64,000 nucleotides of DNA from Quillaja saponaria (GCA_029379385.1 CM055611.1:4712001-4776000), one strand, 5' to 3'; positions 35,889-46,960 are shown, numbered from the stretch's first letter. The notes: generated by a model from the letters alone, not told the origin. Numbers and translations: made by a program.

Positions 35889-36217
35889 TGATAACTCACA
35901 AACCAGAAAGTGAGTTGCAACTATGGCTGTCAATAAGAAAGTATAGTGAAGATAGAGAGAGAAAAAAGAGAGAGAAACAAGCTCATACTTTTCTTGTATT
36001 TTCCATACCCATTACAATATTCATAACGTATTTTTAACAACTCTTTCTTGTTACAACCCTCTAACAAATAGTTCAACAGACCAAAAAACTAACTATGTAG
36101 CTAACAGACTTAGTTACAGGCCTAACAACTGCACGTTAAAGCTTAATCAGCAACTTCTGACTATCAAGGCTTAGCCCATGCTCCTTTAGGCCCTATTCCT
36201 GAATTCTATTCATAACA
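35889..36217 (-). repeat. 5' LTR of chromovirus
   Basis: 329 bp. On the minus strand it begins TGTTATGAATAG and ends GAGTTATCA. It is easily aligned with 30754-31093, with moderate divergence. Confidence 0.92.
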
Positions 36218-36561
36218 CTCACCTATCCCTATCTCTAACCCTAACCTTATCCTTAACCCCTTACCCCCAACCTAATCCTAACACTAATTCTAACCCTATC
36301 CCTAACCCTAACCTTAATTCGAAACCTAACCATAATCCTATCGTATCCCTATCCCTATCCCTATCCCTATCCCTAACCCTAACCCTAACCTAACCTTAAC
36401 CCTAACCCTAACCCTAACCCTAACCCTATCCCTATTTCTATCCATAACCCTTATCCTAACCCTAACCCTAGCCCTAAGCCTAAGCCTAATCCTAATCCTA
36501 ATCCTAACACTAGCCCTAACCCTAAGCCTAATCCTAACCCTAACCCTAACCCTTAACCCTT
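36218..36561. repeat. Interstitial CCCTAA-type telomere-like repeat
   Basis: About 340 bp of six-base units dominated by CCCTAA and CCCTAT with CCTAAT, CCTAAG and CCTAG variants. The longest perfect run of CCCTAA is about five units, near 36400-36425. The usual plant telomere unit is the seven-base CCCTAAA, which I did not find. It is continuous in origin with 30699-30753, from which the chromovirus separated it. Confidence 0.9.
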
Positions 36562-37096
36562 CAATATTGGTTTTTGTTACAAATTTAAGTTGTCTTTAGG
36601 AGTTGTTGATGTTAGTAAAATTTGTTTATGTTCTGCAACTTTCCTGTTTGTCTTTTGAGTAAGAAAGGAGAAGAAAGTTGCAGGGTTTCTTCACAATTGG
36701 TACTAGAGCAACATTTAGAAAGTCACAATTCCCAAGTTGGGCCTACTTTGAGAAGGTAGGTGCTTGACATCTGAGACCCACATCAAAACCTCTACAATTT
36801 AACATGTTTTAATGCCTGCATCACTTGAAACAAACGCAAATAAGTTGTTTTTTTTTTTTTTTTTTTTGCATCTTCCTTACCCATTCTTGAAATGAACATT
36901 TAAACAAAACTACATGTTGGCTGAGATTTCTTATAGACCATATTCGGGTTTGCACGTGTTCAGAACAATAAGTTACAATATAAATACAAGCAAATTGAAT
37001 GGGCATAGACTTAATTAGAAATTTCGAACACACTATACTTTTCATTTATATTGTTTTCTCTTTCTTTTTCCCAAATTTTACCATAACAAGTGTCCA
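36562..37096. other. Intergenic DNA between telomere-like repeat and protease fragment
   Basis: Bases 36570-36850 duplicate 29515-29885. A T run lies at 36847-36867. No gene is seen. Bases 37046-37096 match 1922-1972, the 3' flank of the first protease fragment. Confidence 0.6.
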
Positions 37097-37126
37097 TCAA
37101 AAAATCTATCTTGAAGAAGAATGAAC

Positions 37127-37683
37127 TGTTAGAATTTTCATATGTGAGCTACCATTAATTGTATGGTTTTGTTTTAATAATAAAACGGGCTTAAAGTTTA
37201 GTCCATTTGAGACATGTTAGTAAAAGCCTATATAATTTATGTGATCATTTGGGATAGGGCTTATACTCACTTTTATCTGATAGATATTTTATCTGATTAG
37301 ATGTGGATTGACAGTAAGTGTAGGCTGAGTGACTTTATGAGTCTTTAATGGGATGACTCTTAGAGTTTTATCTGAGATTAAATAGCTAATTCTCATCTCC
37401 TCCCTTAACATGCGTATGTTGTTCCATTAAGAGCTGCCAATAAATACAGACAGTATGGAGAGGAAGACATGGCTGTATATACATTCTAGTGAGGTGTGCT
37501 TGTTTTAGGTTCTACATATCCATTGCGATGGCTCAATCAGGTATGTAGACTTTATTATTAATGTATTCTAAATGCGTGCTTGTTTGAGATTCTACATATT
37601 CGTTGCTATAGCTCAATCAGGTATGCAGATTTTATTATTAATGTGTTCTAAATTCATGTATGAGATCTTGTATATTTATTACA
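37127..37683. mobile_element. Solo LTR, 557 bp, with perfect 5-bp target duplication
   Basis: The element starts TGTTAGAATT and ends TATTTATTACA. It is flanked by tgaac at 37122-37126 and 37684-37688. The duplicate locus at about 1995-2005 shows the empty site with one base difference. No internal retrotransposon sequence, primer-binding site or polypurine tract is present, so it is most likely a recombination product of a full element. It carries an internal tandem duplication of about 80 bp (37496-37575 and 37576-37655). Confidence 0.85.
37496..37655. repeat. 80-bp tandem duplication inside the solo LTR
   Basis: Two units share GTGCTTGTTT, TTCTACATAT, GCTCAATCAGGTATG and TTTATTATTAATGT in the same order, with about ten differences. 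Confidence 0.85.
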
Positions 37684-39200
37684 TGAACAGGACTTTGCCA
37701 TGGCCTATTTGGCTGCTCTAAGCTGTTCCGCTTCATTCCGATCGAGGCTACGGTTAGACTGAAGTATTTGTTACTCCTTTGAGAAGTTTCCTCTTGTGAA
37801 TACATTTTTCTCCCATGAACCCTTTTGTTTATCTTGCATGGCTCTATGAGCTGCTGGGCTCCTTTGGGCATCCCCCATCTGTTGTAACTAACACAAATCT
37901 GACTTCTCCCTACTTGCTGAAACTTTACCTCTTTAAGGCTCTTGTAGTTTTGACTTGCAGCAGTTTCTGCAGAGTACATGGTCTCCTATTCGCTGCTTTG
38001 TCCATTATGCATCTCTGAAACTTCTATACGAGATGAACTCTTGACCTTACTTTGGCCTCCATTTACAGAACCTGTGGAGGCGCTCTCGGCATCTGCAATG
38101 GGACTTGTTATCAACTCTCTACCCTTAATTTCTTGTCCCTTCAGCATATTATCCGGTAAAGGCTACTTGACACAGTTCTCATCAGATTCTGGATGCAGTT
38201 GTTTGGCCGGCTATGGTAAAACTGCAGGTCTAGCAATCCTTACGAGGAAAATTTATGTCCAGAAGCTGAATTTGGCCACTCTCCTTTTTCCTTAGAGGTA
38301 CTGCAGTTAACCTTGGTGATTCATATAGTCTGGAGTAGGAATTCCCTCTACATGAATGGCATTTAGATCAGTCAATAATGTATGTTCTTCAGCCATATTT
38401 GCGCCAGCAGTACAGATAGGTCCCTCATCCCTTGTCTTTGAAACTATATATGATGAAGTTGGGGTGCCATCATTATCAGCCTCAGTTGACTTGAAAACCT
38501 GTCGCAGCAAAAAGGAAGCACAAGAATGCTCACTCTTCTGTCCTGTAGACATCAATCGGATAAGTGGTAATTTTGGTTTGTTAAGCCCATCAAGACTGCC
38601 TTCCCAATTCTGGTTTAACCAATCACAAATTAAAGAAATGGGGATACCAAATTGCATAGAATGATCCTTCTTCCAAGATGAGGAGGACGATGAAGAAGTT
38701 GAAGAGGATTTAGTATTTGGAGATGTGGCTAGTTTCATAGTATCACAGATCATAAATGCTAGATTTCCTTGTACATCAAATCCAGCAGATCCTGGATTCC
38801 ATATAACACCATCAGTTGACAGTTTTATGAGATTGTCAGTGGCTATGACCACCATTCCTTCGCCTATTGTGAGTTCTTGTTTAGCAGTATAGCCCAAGAG
38901 GTAAACTACACTACCCAGCTCCAGACTTGGTTTTGAACAGGTTTTCAAACAGAGTGCCGCCCCTGTGCATTTGCACCTCAATCCACAGCATCCAAACCCA
39001 CTATTGTAAGATCTAAAACAGAGCTAGTAATGAAAAACCTGCAATCAGGTAAAAGGAACGAGAAAACATAATCCTGTGAAAGCCAGTACAACTCGTTGCA
39101 TGCATCAAATCTCTGTCTTTGACCATCCTTTATTTCTATCAGATTTGATTTTGTCATCAATAACTGCATCAAATATAACACGGAGCATGCATCAAAACTG

Positions 39201-39919
39201 TTTTTTTCTTAATAAAACTTTAGTTACATGGGAAGATCACCACCTTAGCCAAGAAGAAAATTACAGGAAGATGTATAAAAGGCCATGTACTAGCTAAAAA
39301 GAAAAGGGATATCACACTAAAAGATTAGCTTTTGATCCCAAAAGTGCTACAGAAACAGATGCCTAACTTTCCTTCCTCGACTAAAGAGAGATTAAACATT
39401 AATAACTCCCTTTGACGTACTCATTTGATTTTGAATAAACATAATGAAATAGAGAATTTTCGAATAGATAACACATGAATGGCAAGGGACTGCTGTTTTC
39501 CAACTAGACAGGGATCTCTTTTACATGCCTAAGGAAATGGGATCTGTCAATTGTTAATATCTTTATATTACACAGGAACTATACAGGCAGGATTAGAAGA
39601 AAATTTTCATGTATTTTAGCTATCACGTGTTTCACAAATTACTTTAGTTTTGAGTCAACTAGGTTGTTCATCTTATTGATAGTATGAAGGTAGGATGCAA
39701 AAGTCACAACAGAAGAAAAATAATGGATGATATAAATCAGTCCCGTTCCTCTTGTTTGAGTTACATCATGCAAGTATTAGAAAGAAAGAAAAGTTTGTTT
39801 TCATCCTTTTGTTTGTGGCACGAAGCCCTTGTAACAAGCTTTAAATATTTTTTGCCCATTACATATGATCAAAGGAACCAATGGATTTACTGTTTTGTTT
39901 TTTCTCTTTCTTTTTCCTT
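39201..39919. other. Duplicated upstream flank of the protease fragment
   Basis: Bases about 39370-39910 match 2580-3110, with the shared word AGGGACTGCTGTTTTCCAAC. No coding sequence is supported. The homology ends near 39915, where MEB-like intron sequence begins, so a rearrangement joint lies here. Confidence 0.7.
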
Positions 39920-41660
39920 TTCACATAGAGAATGTTATACCATTTTGATGTTGAGCTAGTTTTAAGTACATATCTATAATCTTCAAGATTCTACTGAACC
40001 AAATGCTGATTGCCTTACTTAATTGAACAAAAGGTGCAGGAAGTAATGTAGGGAATAAACCCAATGTTGTAGTACCCAGTTCACCACTTCACCCTAATCA
40101 AGTTCTACAAGACCCAACTACTAATGCAGCATCATCAGCATGCAATGCTGCAGCAATAGCTGGTCGGCCGGATGGAGTTAATGCATATGCTCCTCGTAAA
40201 CCTCTTAAACCAGAACCTATTGCTCCAGCTGGTTCAAAACAACCACCTCAAAGGCCTGGAGATAACACTGAAGATAAAGGAAACAACAGAGGTACATTCC
40301 TGTCTTTGCTCAAATAAAAAATAATTAGCCAAGTGAAGATTGAAATGCTAAAGTTTTCTGTAGGTGATGTGAAAACCCACTCCCATATAATTATGGACTA
40401 TTTTCCCTTTATATTAAAATCTTAAATTTTGGAAGCTTTCCATTCACTAATTTGCCGTTTCTTATATATCCTACTTCTTACTTGACATGAAGGTCCAGGA
40501 AGCAATTTTGAGAACGGATCAAAAAAATTCTCATCTAAAAGTACTGTATTTTTATCCATTAAACCCTCAGCACCTACAAATTTGGAAGGAAAACGGACAG
40601 GTTTGAGAACACAACCTTGTTTTGTAAATGAAGGATGCATTAATCTCTTTGTAGTGTACTTCTGCACTATTATAACGGTTAATAGTTTTAGAAGATATAC
40701 ATTTATGAAGCATAGATGAAAAAGAGAAGTTACTGCTGGTAACAAACTAGCAGTTATTGTTATACCAGACACAGCTAGGAATCAAGAACCAGGTGGGGGA
40801 AAAATGTGGGAAGTTCTGCAAAGTATTGTTTATGGTGGTTTACCGGAAGCAATTGCTAGCCTAGGTGTTATAACCTCTGCAGTAAACATTGTAGTTATGG
40901 CATTTGCAAACCTGATCAGCGGGCTATTTGTCCTTGTTAATAATATAAGTTACTTCAGAAATTACTTTTAATTTTATATCTGGAAAAACTATTTTACATG
41001 CCCCATTTTTGTTTCTTTTGGGTTTTTCCTGATAAAGTTAATCATTTCAAATGCTCGTAATATATTGCTAATGTCAGCTATAAAGGAGGACACTTCGCGC
41101 ATCTAGCAGTGCACGTCTATGTAATTGCTAATTTACTCTTAGAATTTACATATCTTGCATTTAGAACTTAATGTGTATAATTTACAGATTTGGGAAATGA
41201 AAGCTGATCAACCTAGAAGATCAAACAATGAACAAGATGCAGCAGCGGTGGATTGGTATAGGAGTTATTGGGGGAGAAAAGAAATTTGATACTTCATGCT
41301 TTTGTTTCCATATTAGCATTCTTGATTTTCGGGTTGGTACCACCAGTGATTTATGGCTTCTCATTTTTTGAGACTGACAACAAGGACATCAAGCTTGCAG
41401 CAGTTGCAGGAGCTTCTGTTCTGTGCATCACTCTACTGGCCATTGCAAAGGCTTATATCCAGAAAGCAACTTGAAGACTTATGCCACAACTGTATTGTAC
41501 TATGTTAGTACTGGTGCTATAGCCTCAATGTTTCTTACTTAGCTGGTGTCTTGATCAAGAAGCTCATAGAAAAACTTGGCTGGTCAAGCCCGAATTTCAC
41601 TCCCCCTCTTCCTCAGATGAGTATGGAGAAGCCCATCTTCGCATCTTACTGACAGTTTGT
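39920..41660 (+). pseudogene. MEB-like gene, broken second copy
   Basis: It aligns with the intact copy from intron 3 onward (25694-26941); exons 1-3 are absent. Recognisable exons are 40040-40291 (GSNVGNKPN, then a Pro-rich part), 40499-40600 (GSNFENGSKKF), 40769-40944 and 41188-41652. The fourth piece joins ancestral exons 4 and 5 in frame (GVITSAVNIVVMAF), removing the intron and about eight residues. The donor after that exon reads AT instead of GT (40945-40946). In the last exon a one-base loss near 41260 shifts the frame, restored reading FGLVPPVIYGFSFF, and another change gives a stop at 41472-41474. Intron 5 is roughly nine-tenths identical to the intact copy by eye. It cannot make the five-segment transporter. 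Confidence 0.9.
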
Positions 41661-42544
41661 TGAGAACGTGGAGAAGTTTGCCTGCGTAGAGTTTGTTTTG
41701 GTTCCAAGCCTGGATGAAGGAGAGTTGTGGTAGCTGAGTTGACATCTGCATAAAACTTTAACGAATCTATGAACATGAATCTTTATTAGGCTTCTTGTTT
41801 TATATATCTGTATGAGTTATCACTACTCCAATCCTGATTGAGTTTTTCAATTTTTGACTTACATGCGTTACTTTGTTTCTGAAGTACGATATTGCTGTTT
41901 GTTAACGGACTCTATGTGCATTGTGCAAGACTGTTATGTGGAATAATTTATGTATCTTTTTGAGATTTACAAGGTGTCTACAACTTATGATTTGATGAAG
42001 TTGTAAACAAGTGTTTCAAGTAGTTCTGTTAGTGTAAGCAGGAATTGTAGTTTTTTTCTTGAGTAGAAGTAGTTGTATACTTTCCCATGGTCCTATATGT
42101 TAAGCCAAGTTTTATGCTGATTTAATATTTCTCTATACATGGAAATCCCAACAAAACCATGGAGAAGATATGGCTTTTTCTGCAACGGAATGTTCATCCC
42201 AATAACAATCTCTTCTTGCAAACAAAATGAAGCACTAATTAAATGACTTATTCAATCTAACCATATCAGCCATAATAGCTTCTATATCAGAACAGCAACT
42301 GCTACTCTGTTAACAGAATCAATCCCCTGCTTTGCATCACAACACCACGCATCAGAAACCCAAATTATAGCCTGCTGAATTTCATGTCTAAGAGCTAATG
42401 CCTCAAGAACTCGAGCAAAGTTTTGTTTGGACATAAGTGGAAGCAAAAATATTTAGGACTTGACCATTACTATCTCCAAACTGTCATCATTGTTCTCTGT
42501 TAGTAACATATAACACTATCGGTGTGTTTGAAGCAATAGAAAAA
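41661..42544. other. Duplicated 3' flank of the second MEB copy
   Basis: Bases about 41880-42270 match the 3' flank of the intact MEB-like gene (about 27000-27290). No additional gene is seen. From 42480 the sequence becomes unrelated AT-rich DNA. Confidence 0.6.
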
Positions 42545-42993
42545 TAGAATTCATCTCATTTAAAATGAAATCTCTTATTTAGAACAAAAACTATAAGTAT
42601 ATAATTCAATATAATTCTCTGATTTGAATTAAATAAAGAATTTATTTTAATTTAATACTCTTAATTTTTTTTAATAGAACTAACTAATTATATAAATATG
42701 AGAGATTAATTATTATCTAATTAAATTTGTTGGGTGAGCATGTGGGATGAATTATTAGTGGTTCTTTCTTGATTTAACTATGTTAAAAATGTGTGTTCAA
42801 TATTAATGTTAAAAGTCATTTATAGTGGAGACAAAATTAAAACCTTACTTAAATGAATTTCACAAAATATAATCTAACATATTTTGTGTGAAATTCAAAC
42901 TTGAATAAAATGTGAATTTCATTTAAATCATACACTATTTTATTTTTTCCAAACATAAAAATGTAGAGTCTATTTCAAATGAAGTGAATTCCA
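42545..42993. mobile_element. Possible MITE with imperfect inverted ends
   Basis: GAATTCATCTCATTTAAAAT near 42548 is an imperfect inverted match to ATTTCAAATGAAGTGAATTC near 42972. The interior is AT-rich without coding sequence. The target duplication was not resolved, so the family is unknown. Confidence 0.4.
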
Positions 42994-43022
42994 CACGTTT
43001 TTTAGGTTCCATGCGCACTAGC

Positions 43023-43500
43023 CACTACAAGAGAATTGTTCATTACCGTTCTAAGTGAGTCGGGAATGACTTACTAACCAACTATTAGAGGGTAAAAAGG
43101 GTAGGGAAAATTTAGTTTGCTGTTATTGAGCAACCAAATAGTTAGTCAATAATTTCTGACCAAAGTTTGCAGTGACATTTTTTTGACAAATAAATGAAGT
43201 TTATCAATAAGTACCAACAGACTTACAAGTTCACCGATAATTACTAACCAACTTACAAGTTGGCTGGTAATTACCGACCCACTCGCGAGTGTCGTTAATT
43301 ACCAACCAACTAGAAGGTTGGTCAGTAAGTACCAACAAACCTAGTGGTTTGTCGGTAATTATCAACCAACTAGATGTTTGGTTAGTAATTACTGACTAAC
43401 TAGATGTTTGGTCGGTAATTACAAAATTTTCACATTTTGTCTTTTTTTACTGATCATTCCTTGGTTGGTCGATAATAATCCAAGTTTCCTTTTCCAGCTC
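43023..43500 (+). mobile_element. CACTA-type terminus with subterminal repeat array
   Basis: CACTACAAGAG at 43023 matches the conserved CACTACAAGAAA terminus of CACTA (En/Spm) elements. Next come about eight short partly palindromic units, 43170-43440, built on ACCAACTA..TTGGT(C/T)GGTAATTA. Such arrays are typical transposase-binding subterminal repeats. No opposite end (TTTCTTGTAGTG) was found in the window. Confidence 0.7.
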
Positions 43501-45092
43501 CTATTTTTCTTTATAATTTAAGTAAAAACAATTTGTACAATAACAAATTTATAAATTAATACTGAAAATTAAATATATGAAAATTTTGAAATAAAATTTT
43601 CATGTAATTAATAAGGTAATTAATCAACACAATATAACATAATAAATTTTGGCTTCACCAGGTACCATCATTCTGATTAGTATCATTGCCATCAGGAGAA
43701 AACTCAAATTGAATTTTTCGAAAGCTCTAATGAAATAAAAGATTAGAGCAAGACTAAACAGCAAAGTAGAATGGAATCGAAGAAGGAAACATACTCAGTT
43801 TAACTTGATAAACTTACTGAATATTATATATTAACAAGAACTCGACAACTTCACAACAACTAATAACAAAACCAATATCACAGAATGAATATACACAAAG
43901 AAAGTCATTATTCGTCAAGTCTATGTTGTGCAAATATTTACTAATAGCATAACGAAGCTGATCTAGCACAAAATCACACCGAATTTATAGTATCTATGAA
44001 GTCAATTCATTAAGATACCACTCACGTCTACTAGAAATCATGTAAGTCTTCTAGTTTACGATTTTAACAAAGAACATAGCATTTGGACTCAACATTTAAT
44101 GAAAACTTATGCCATGCTTCATAAAAACATGATTAAGTGAAAAATCAAATAACAAAACTACATTAATGATTAATACAAGAAACAGAATAAGTATGCATTC
44201 TATAAATGTATGTACCTCACTTCTACAGAAAACCAATCAACAATGGCCAAAAAGATAATGTTTTCTTGTAGCTTCCTGGATCTGGAGTCACTGCCAAAAG
44301 TTCACCATGCTTCCTGCTTAGATACATATAGAGCAGCCTCTCTCTTTGTTTGTAAAAATAGAGGAAAAAAAAAATACAAAAAAGTGTACAAGATATCTAT
44401 GAAAGTTAAAATCCTAGCTCAACCAGTTTCACCACACTGTTTTATCAAAAATCTCATTTACCTATCATGCTTCACAACTAGTACAAATCTACAATCTAAT
44501 ACTTGTCATTTTATATATCAACATCACAGAAGAAATAAAAACCAACAAAAACTTGGAGATAAACATCAAGGAGATTGCGGCACTTAGAAGTATAGTGAAC
44601 ACAATATAAACAAATAAATAAGTTTCAGAAGTCATAATAAAAGCACCAAATACCGTACAAAATTATAATAGTGAATGTAATATAGATGACATGTATTACT
44701 AACTTCTTATCATTGTCTGGGATACCATTCTTTTCAGCTTTAAATCTCCACAAGTACCTGCACAATAATTCCATAGCATAGTATAGATTGGGAGAAAAAA
44801 GATAGAAGCAAAACAAGCTCAAAATTTATATTGACAATAAATTTATTGGTGTTTTACCATGGATACTTCTCCCTAATGCTAACATTGTTTATCTAACCCA
44901 TGTCCAATTAATTCAACCATGGTGTGTATGAGATAGATTGCCATCTAATATGTCAAAGTTTCGGTAAGGGAATAATACAAAAAAAATTTGTGGAAAAATG
45001 AGAAAGAATACTGAAATGCTTACAAGTAAAACAGAGTAATATTGCCACAACATAGCTAAAAAATTCAAAACAGAGGGATCAAACTAACCAGC
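43501..45092. other. AT-rich DNA, possibly interior of the CACTA remnant
   Basis: No gene can be supported. A short minus-strand open piece near 43655-43730 (FEFSPDGNDTNQNDGTW, then stop) could be the end of a decayed transposase exon, but the evidence is only its position. Frames at 44210-44587 and 44625-44822 lack motifs. Confidence 0.4.
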
Positions 45093-45560
45093 TACTACAA
45101 GAAATTATCACATTTGCGTCTACACTAAATCAGACTCAGAAAATGCAGACGCAGGCAGTGACCATATGCATCAATAATTTGATTATTTGCGTCAGCGAAT
45201 TTGCAGACTCAGATAGTCTTAAAAAATAAAAGTCCAGACGCTAATACTTCTAAAGCAGACGCAGAAAATGATTTTTTGTTGCCGCCATATTTCTCAATCG
45301 TACATGCATCTGCCTTTTTCATTTCAACTTCCTATACAAACGTAGTTATCAAATATTGGCGCCATTTCTATGAACTTGTCTATGTCTATATTTTACTACT
45401 TTTGTGTCTGCATATTATAGACTCAGATAGTATAATAATATATTTTTTTATAAATATATTTGTATTTGCTTCTACCTCTTGTTTATGTCTGTGTCTGCAG
45501 TGGCAGAAGCGGATACTTTTCCCTGTTAAATCGCTAACCCTCATTTTCTATCCCTATCTA
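45093..45560 (+). mobile_element. CACTA-type terminus with GACGCA repeats
   Basis: TACTACAAGAAA at 45093 is a CACTA terminus with the first base changed. The next 400 bp carry many copies of (C)AGACGC/TGCGTC and CAGACTCAGA words in both orientations, as expected for subterminal repeats. The open frame 45201-45575 is a read-through of this repeat and is not accepted as a gene. No matching opposite end was found. Confidence 0.65.
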
Positions 45561-46407
45561 TTTCTCTATTTCTAAAAATCGGCCCCGCTCTTCCCTCTCC
45601 GTCCAAACCCACAGTCGTCATACCGTGCCACCGTTGAGGAAGACCGCATTTGAAACTCCGTATCACCAAACCAAAAACTCCAAAACTAGATCAAATTCCT
45701 AATCTGAAACTCGGCATCTGAGAAAGAAAATTCCTAATCTGATTTTCGTCGACTAGTGAGTTCTCTTTTCCTTTTATCTTTACTCTTGTTAAGAAATAGT
45801 TCAAAAATCTTAAGGTATTTAGCTATTTAGGTCCTGTTTGTATGTTTGTTCTTCTTTTGTTGGCTAGTTTCTAGCGTTTCTTAGTTTTCTAAAACTATTT
45901 TTGTAGTTTGCTTGCACCTTTATCTTTTTCTAATTTTGTTGAATAAAATCTTGTTGATTCATAAGAAGAAAATAATAATGAATATATTATTTGAGGGGTA
46001 GAGGTTTAACAGAAAGAGCAAGGCATACATCACAAAAGATTGAGAATGTGAGAAATAAAAGAAAATGTTTCATGATTTTTGGGTTGTGGGGTGGAGGGTG
46101 AGATGTGAGTGGTGCTGAGATAGGTAAATTTTGGGGAATGAATACCTTGATGTGGAATAAAACTACTTTTTTTGAAGTGTTGGGTGAAAAGGGTGTTTCA
46201 TGATGATTAATTTGCTGTGGTGGGTTTTGTTGGTGGACATGAAAGAAAGAGATAGAAAGAGAAAGAAATATCATATCACCTTTTGAAAATTTTTAACAAT
46301 TTTAAAAATATATTGCAAGAAAATAACTTCAATTGGTACTTTTCCTTATAGATGCAAATCTAACTCTACTAGATTTCCTTTGTTCAGCGGGCCTTTTTTT
46401 CATTTAT
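45561..46407. other. Non-coding stretch after CACTA terminus
   Basis: A locally GC-richer part (45575-45700) resembles the leader that follows the terminus of an autonomous CACTA element, but no transposase is seen. The minus-strand frame 45987-46274 has no recognisable domain. Confidence 0.4.
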
Positions 46408-46790
46408 GGCCAAATTACATTTTGTTTTGTTTTCAAATACGGCATTGTGTTTTGAAAATTTTCAATTGAGTCATTATACTTTTATTTTAATTTCAATTAG
46501 GTTTCATGCATAAATTTCTAACAATTTACAAATGAAAACTGTCTAAAGAATAAGATCAAGATAATCAAATAACAAAAAAAAAAAAAGGTGATTTTAATTT
46601 TTGTGAACAAAATTTCCCACATAAATACAAGAATGTTTGATAAAATCATAAAAATTTTAATAAATAAGTATGCATGAGACTCAATTGAAATTAAAATAAA
46701 AGCATAGTGATCCAATTGAGATTTTTTAAAATATAGTGATTCATTTTCTAAAAAAATAGTAAAATTAGGGACCCCAAATGTAATTTGGCC
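46408..46790. mobile_element. MITE with long inverted repeats, about 383 bp
   Basis: GGCCAAATTACATTT at 46408-46422 is a perfect inverted match to AAATGTAATTTGGCC at 46776-46790. The inverted similarity continues inward for roughly 100 bp (CAATTGAGTC..TATACTTTTATTTTAA on the left against TTAAAATAAAAGCATA on the right). The interior is AT-rich and non-coding. The flanks TTTA/TTTA may be a short target duplication. Confidence 0.8.
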
Positions 46791-46960
46791 TTTAATTACT
46801 TATTTGGTGGAGGTGTTAGATCCAGGGGTTGGTGTTTACCCCTGTTAGGAAAGTGGCTGCTACTTGTATAGCCAAGCCAAATTTGTAGAACTAATCATTG
46901 CTTTTGGATGAGAAAAATTGCACTTTATGTGTACCCAAAAAATAATAGTGTCTCATCTTG

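Larger units (their letters stand above)
30754..36217 (-). mobile_element. Ty3/gypsy chromovirus, probably Reina lineage
   Basis: A complete-length minus-strand element of 5,464 bp with LTRs at 35889-36217 (5') and 30754-31093 (3'). A perfect 5-bp target duplication, ctcac (30749-30753 and 36218-36222), flanks it. It has a tRNA-Met primer-binding site and a good polypurine tract. Gag, zinc knuckle, RT-RNase H, integrase and chromodomain are recognisable on the minus strand. Small size, LTRs of about 330 bp and the chromodomain suggest the Reina lineage (inference). Stops and shifts break the reading frame in gag, at the gag-protease junction, before RNase H ends, within integrase and before the chromodomain. 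It is dead, but better kept than the copia and Tat-like relics. Confidence 0.93.
37097..39200 (-). pseudogene. Trypsin-fold protein gene, 3' part, copy 2
   Basis: The minus-strand frame 38307-38981 holds a long conserved stretch: VVYLLGYTAKQELTIGEG, IKLSTDGVIWNPGSAGFDVQ, GNLAFMICD, a Ser run, then FGIPISLICDWLNQNWEG and LPLIRLMSTGQ. GSAGFD looks like the serine-nucleophile loop of trypsin-like folds, and the family is a conserved plant protein of unknown substrate. Upstream (38978-39181) a further exon reads SSVLDLTIVGLDAVD, then stops. Downstream the frame shifts near 38305, and frame 37690-37979 gives MYSAETAASQNY, FQQVGRSQICVSYNRW and HGRKMYSQEETSQRSN. The last codons continue past the solo LTR at 37097-37121. 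Several shifts and stops and the missing 5' half make it a pseudogene. I cannot name the Arabidopsis ortholog safely. Confidence 0.8.

Noticed and set aside
36218..36561. A true chromosome end
   Set aside because: The array is degenerate, only about 340 bp long, lies between ordinary sequences on both sides and is interrupted by an old retrotransposon. It is interstitial.
37638..37979. 113-codon minus-strand frame as a gene
   Set aside because: It is the C-terminal part of the protease pseudogene, and its last residues are encoded by the inserted solo LTR.
38307..38981. 224-codon minus-strand frame as an intact gene
   Set aside because: It matches the middle of a longer conserved plant protein, with further conserved coding in other frames on both sides. 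The start and stop are created by shifts.
43170..43440. CRISPR array
   Set aside because: The repeats are irregular in spacing and orientation, and this is plant DNA next to a CACTA terminus.
44210..44587. 125-codon frame
   Set aside because: No motif, no exon-like neighbours, AT-rich composition; likely chance.
45201..45575. 124-codon frame
   Set aside because: It is a translation of CACTA subterminal repeats, without any domain.
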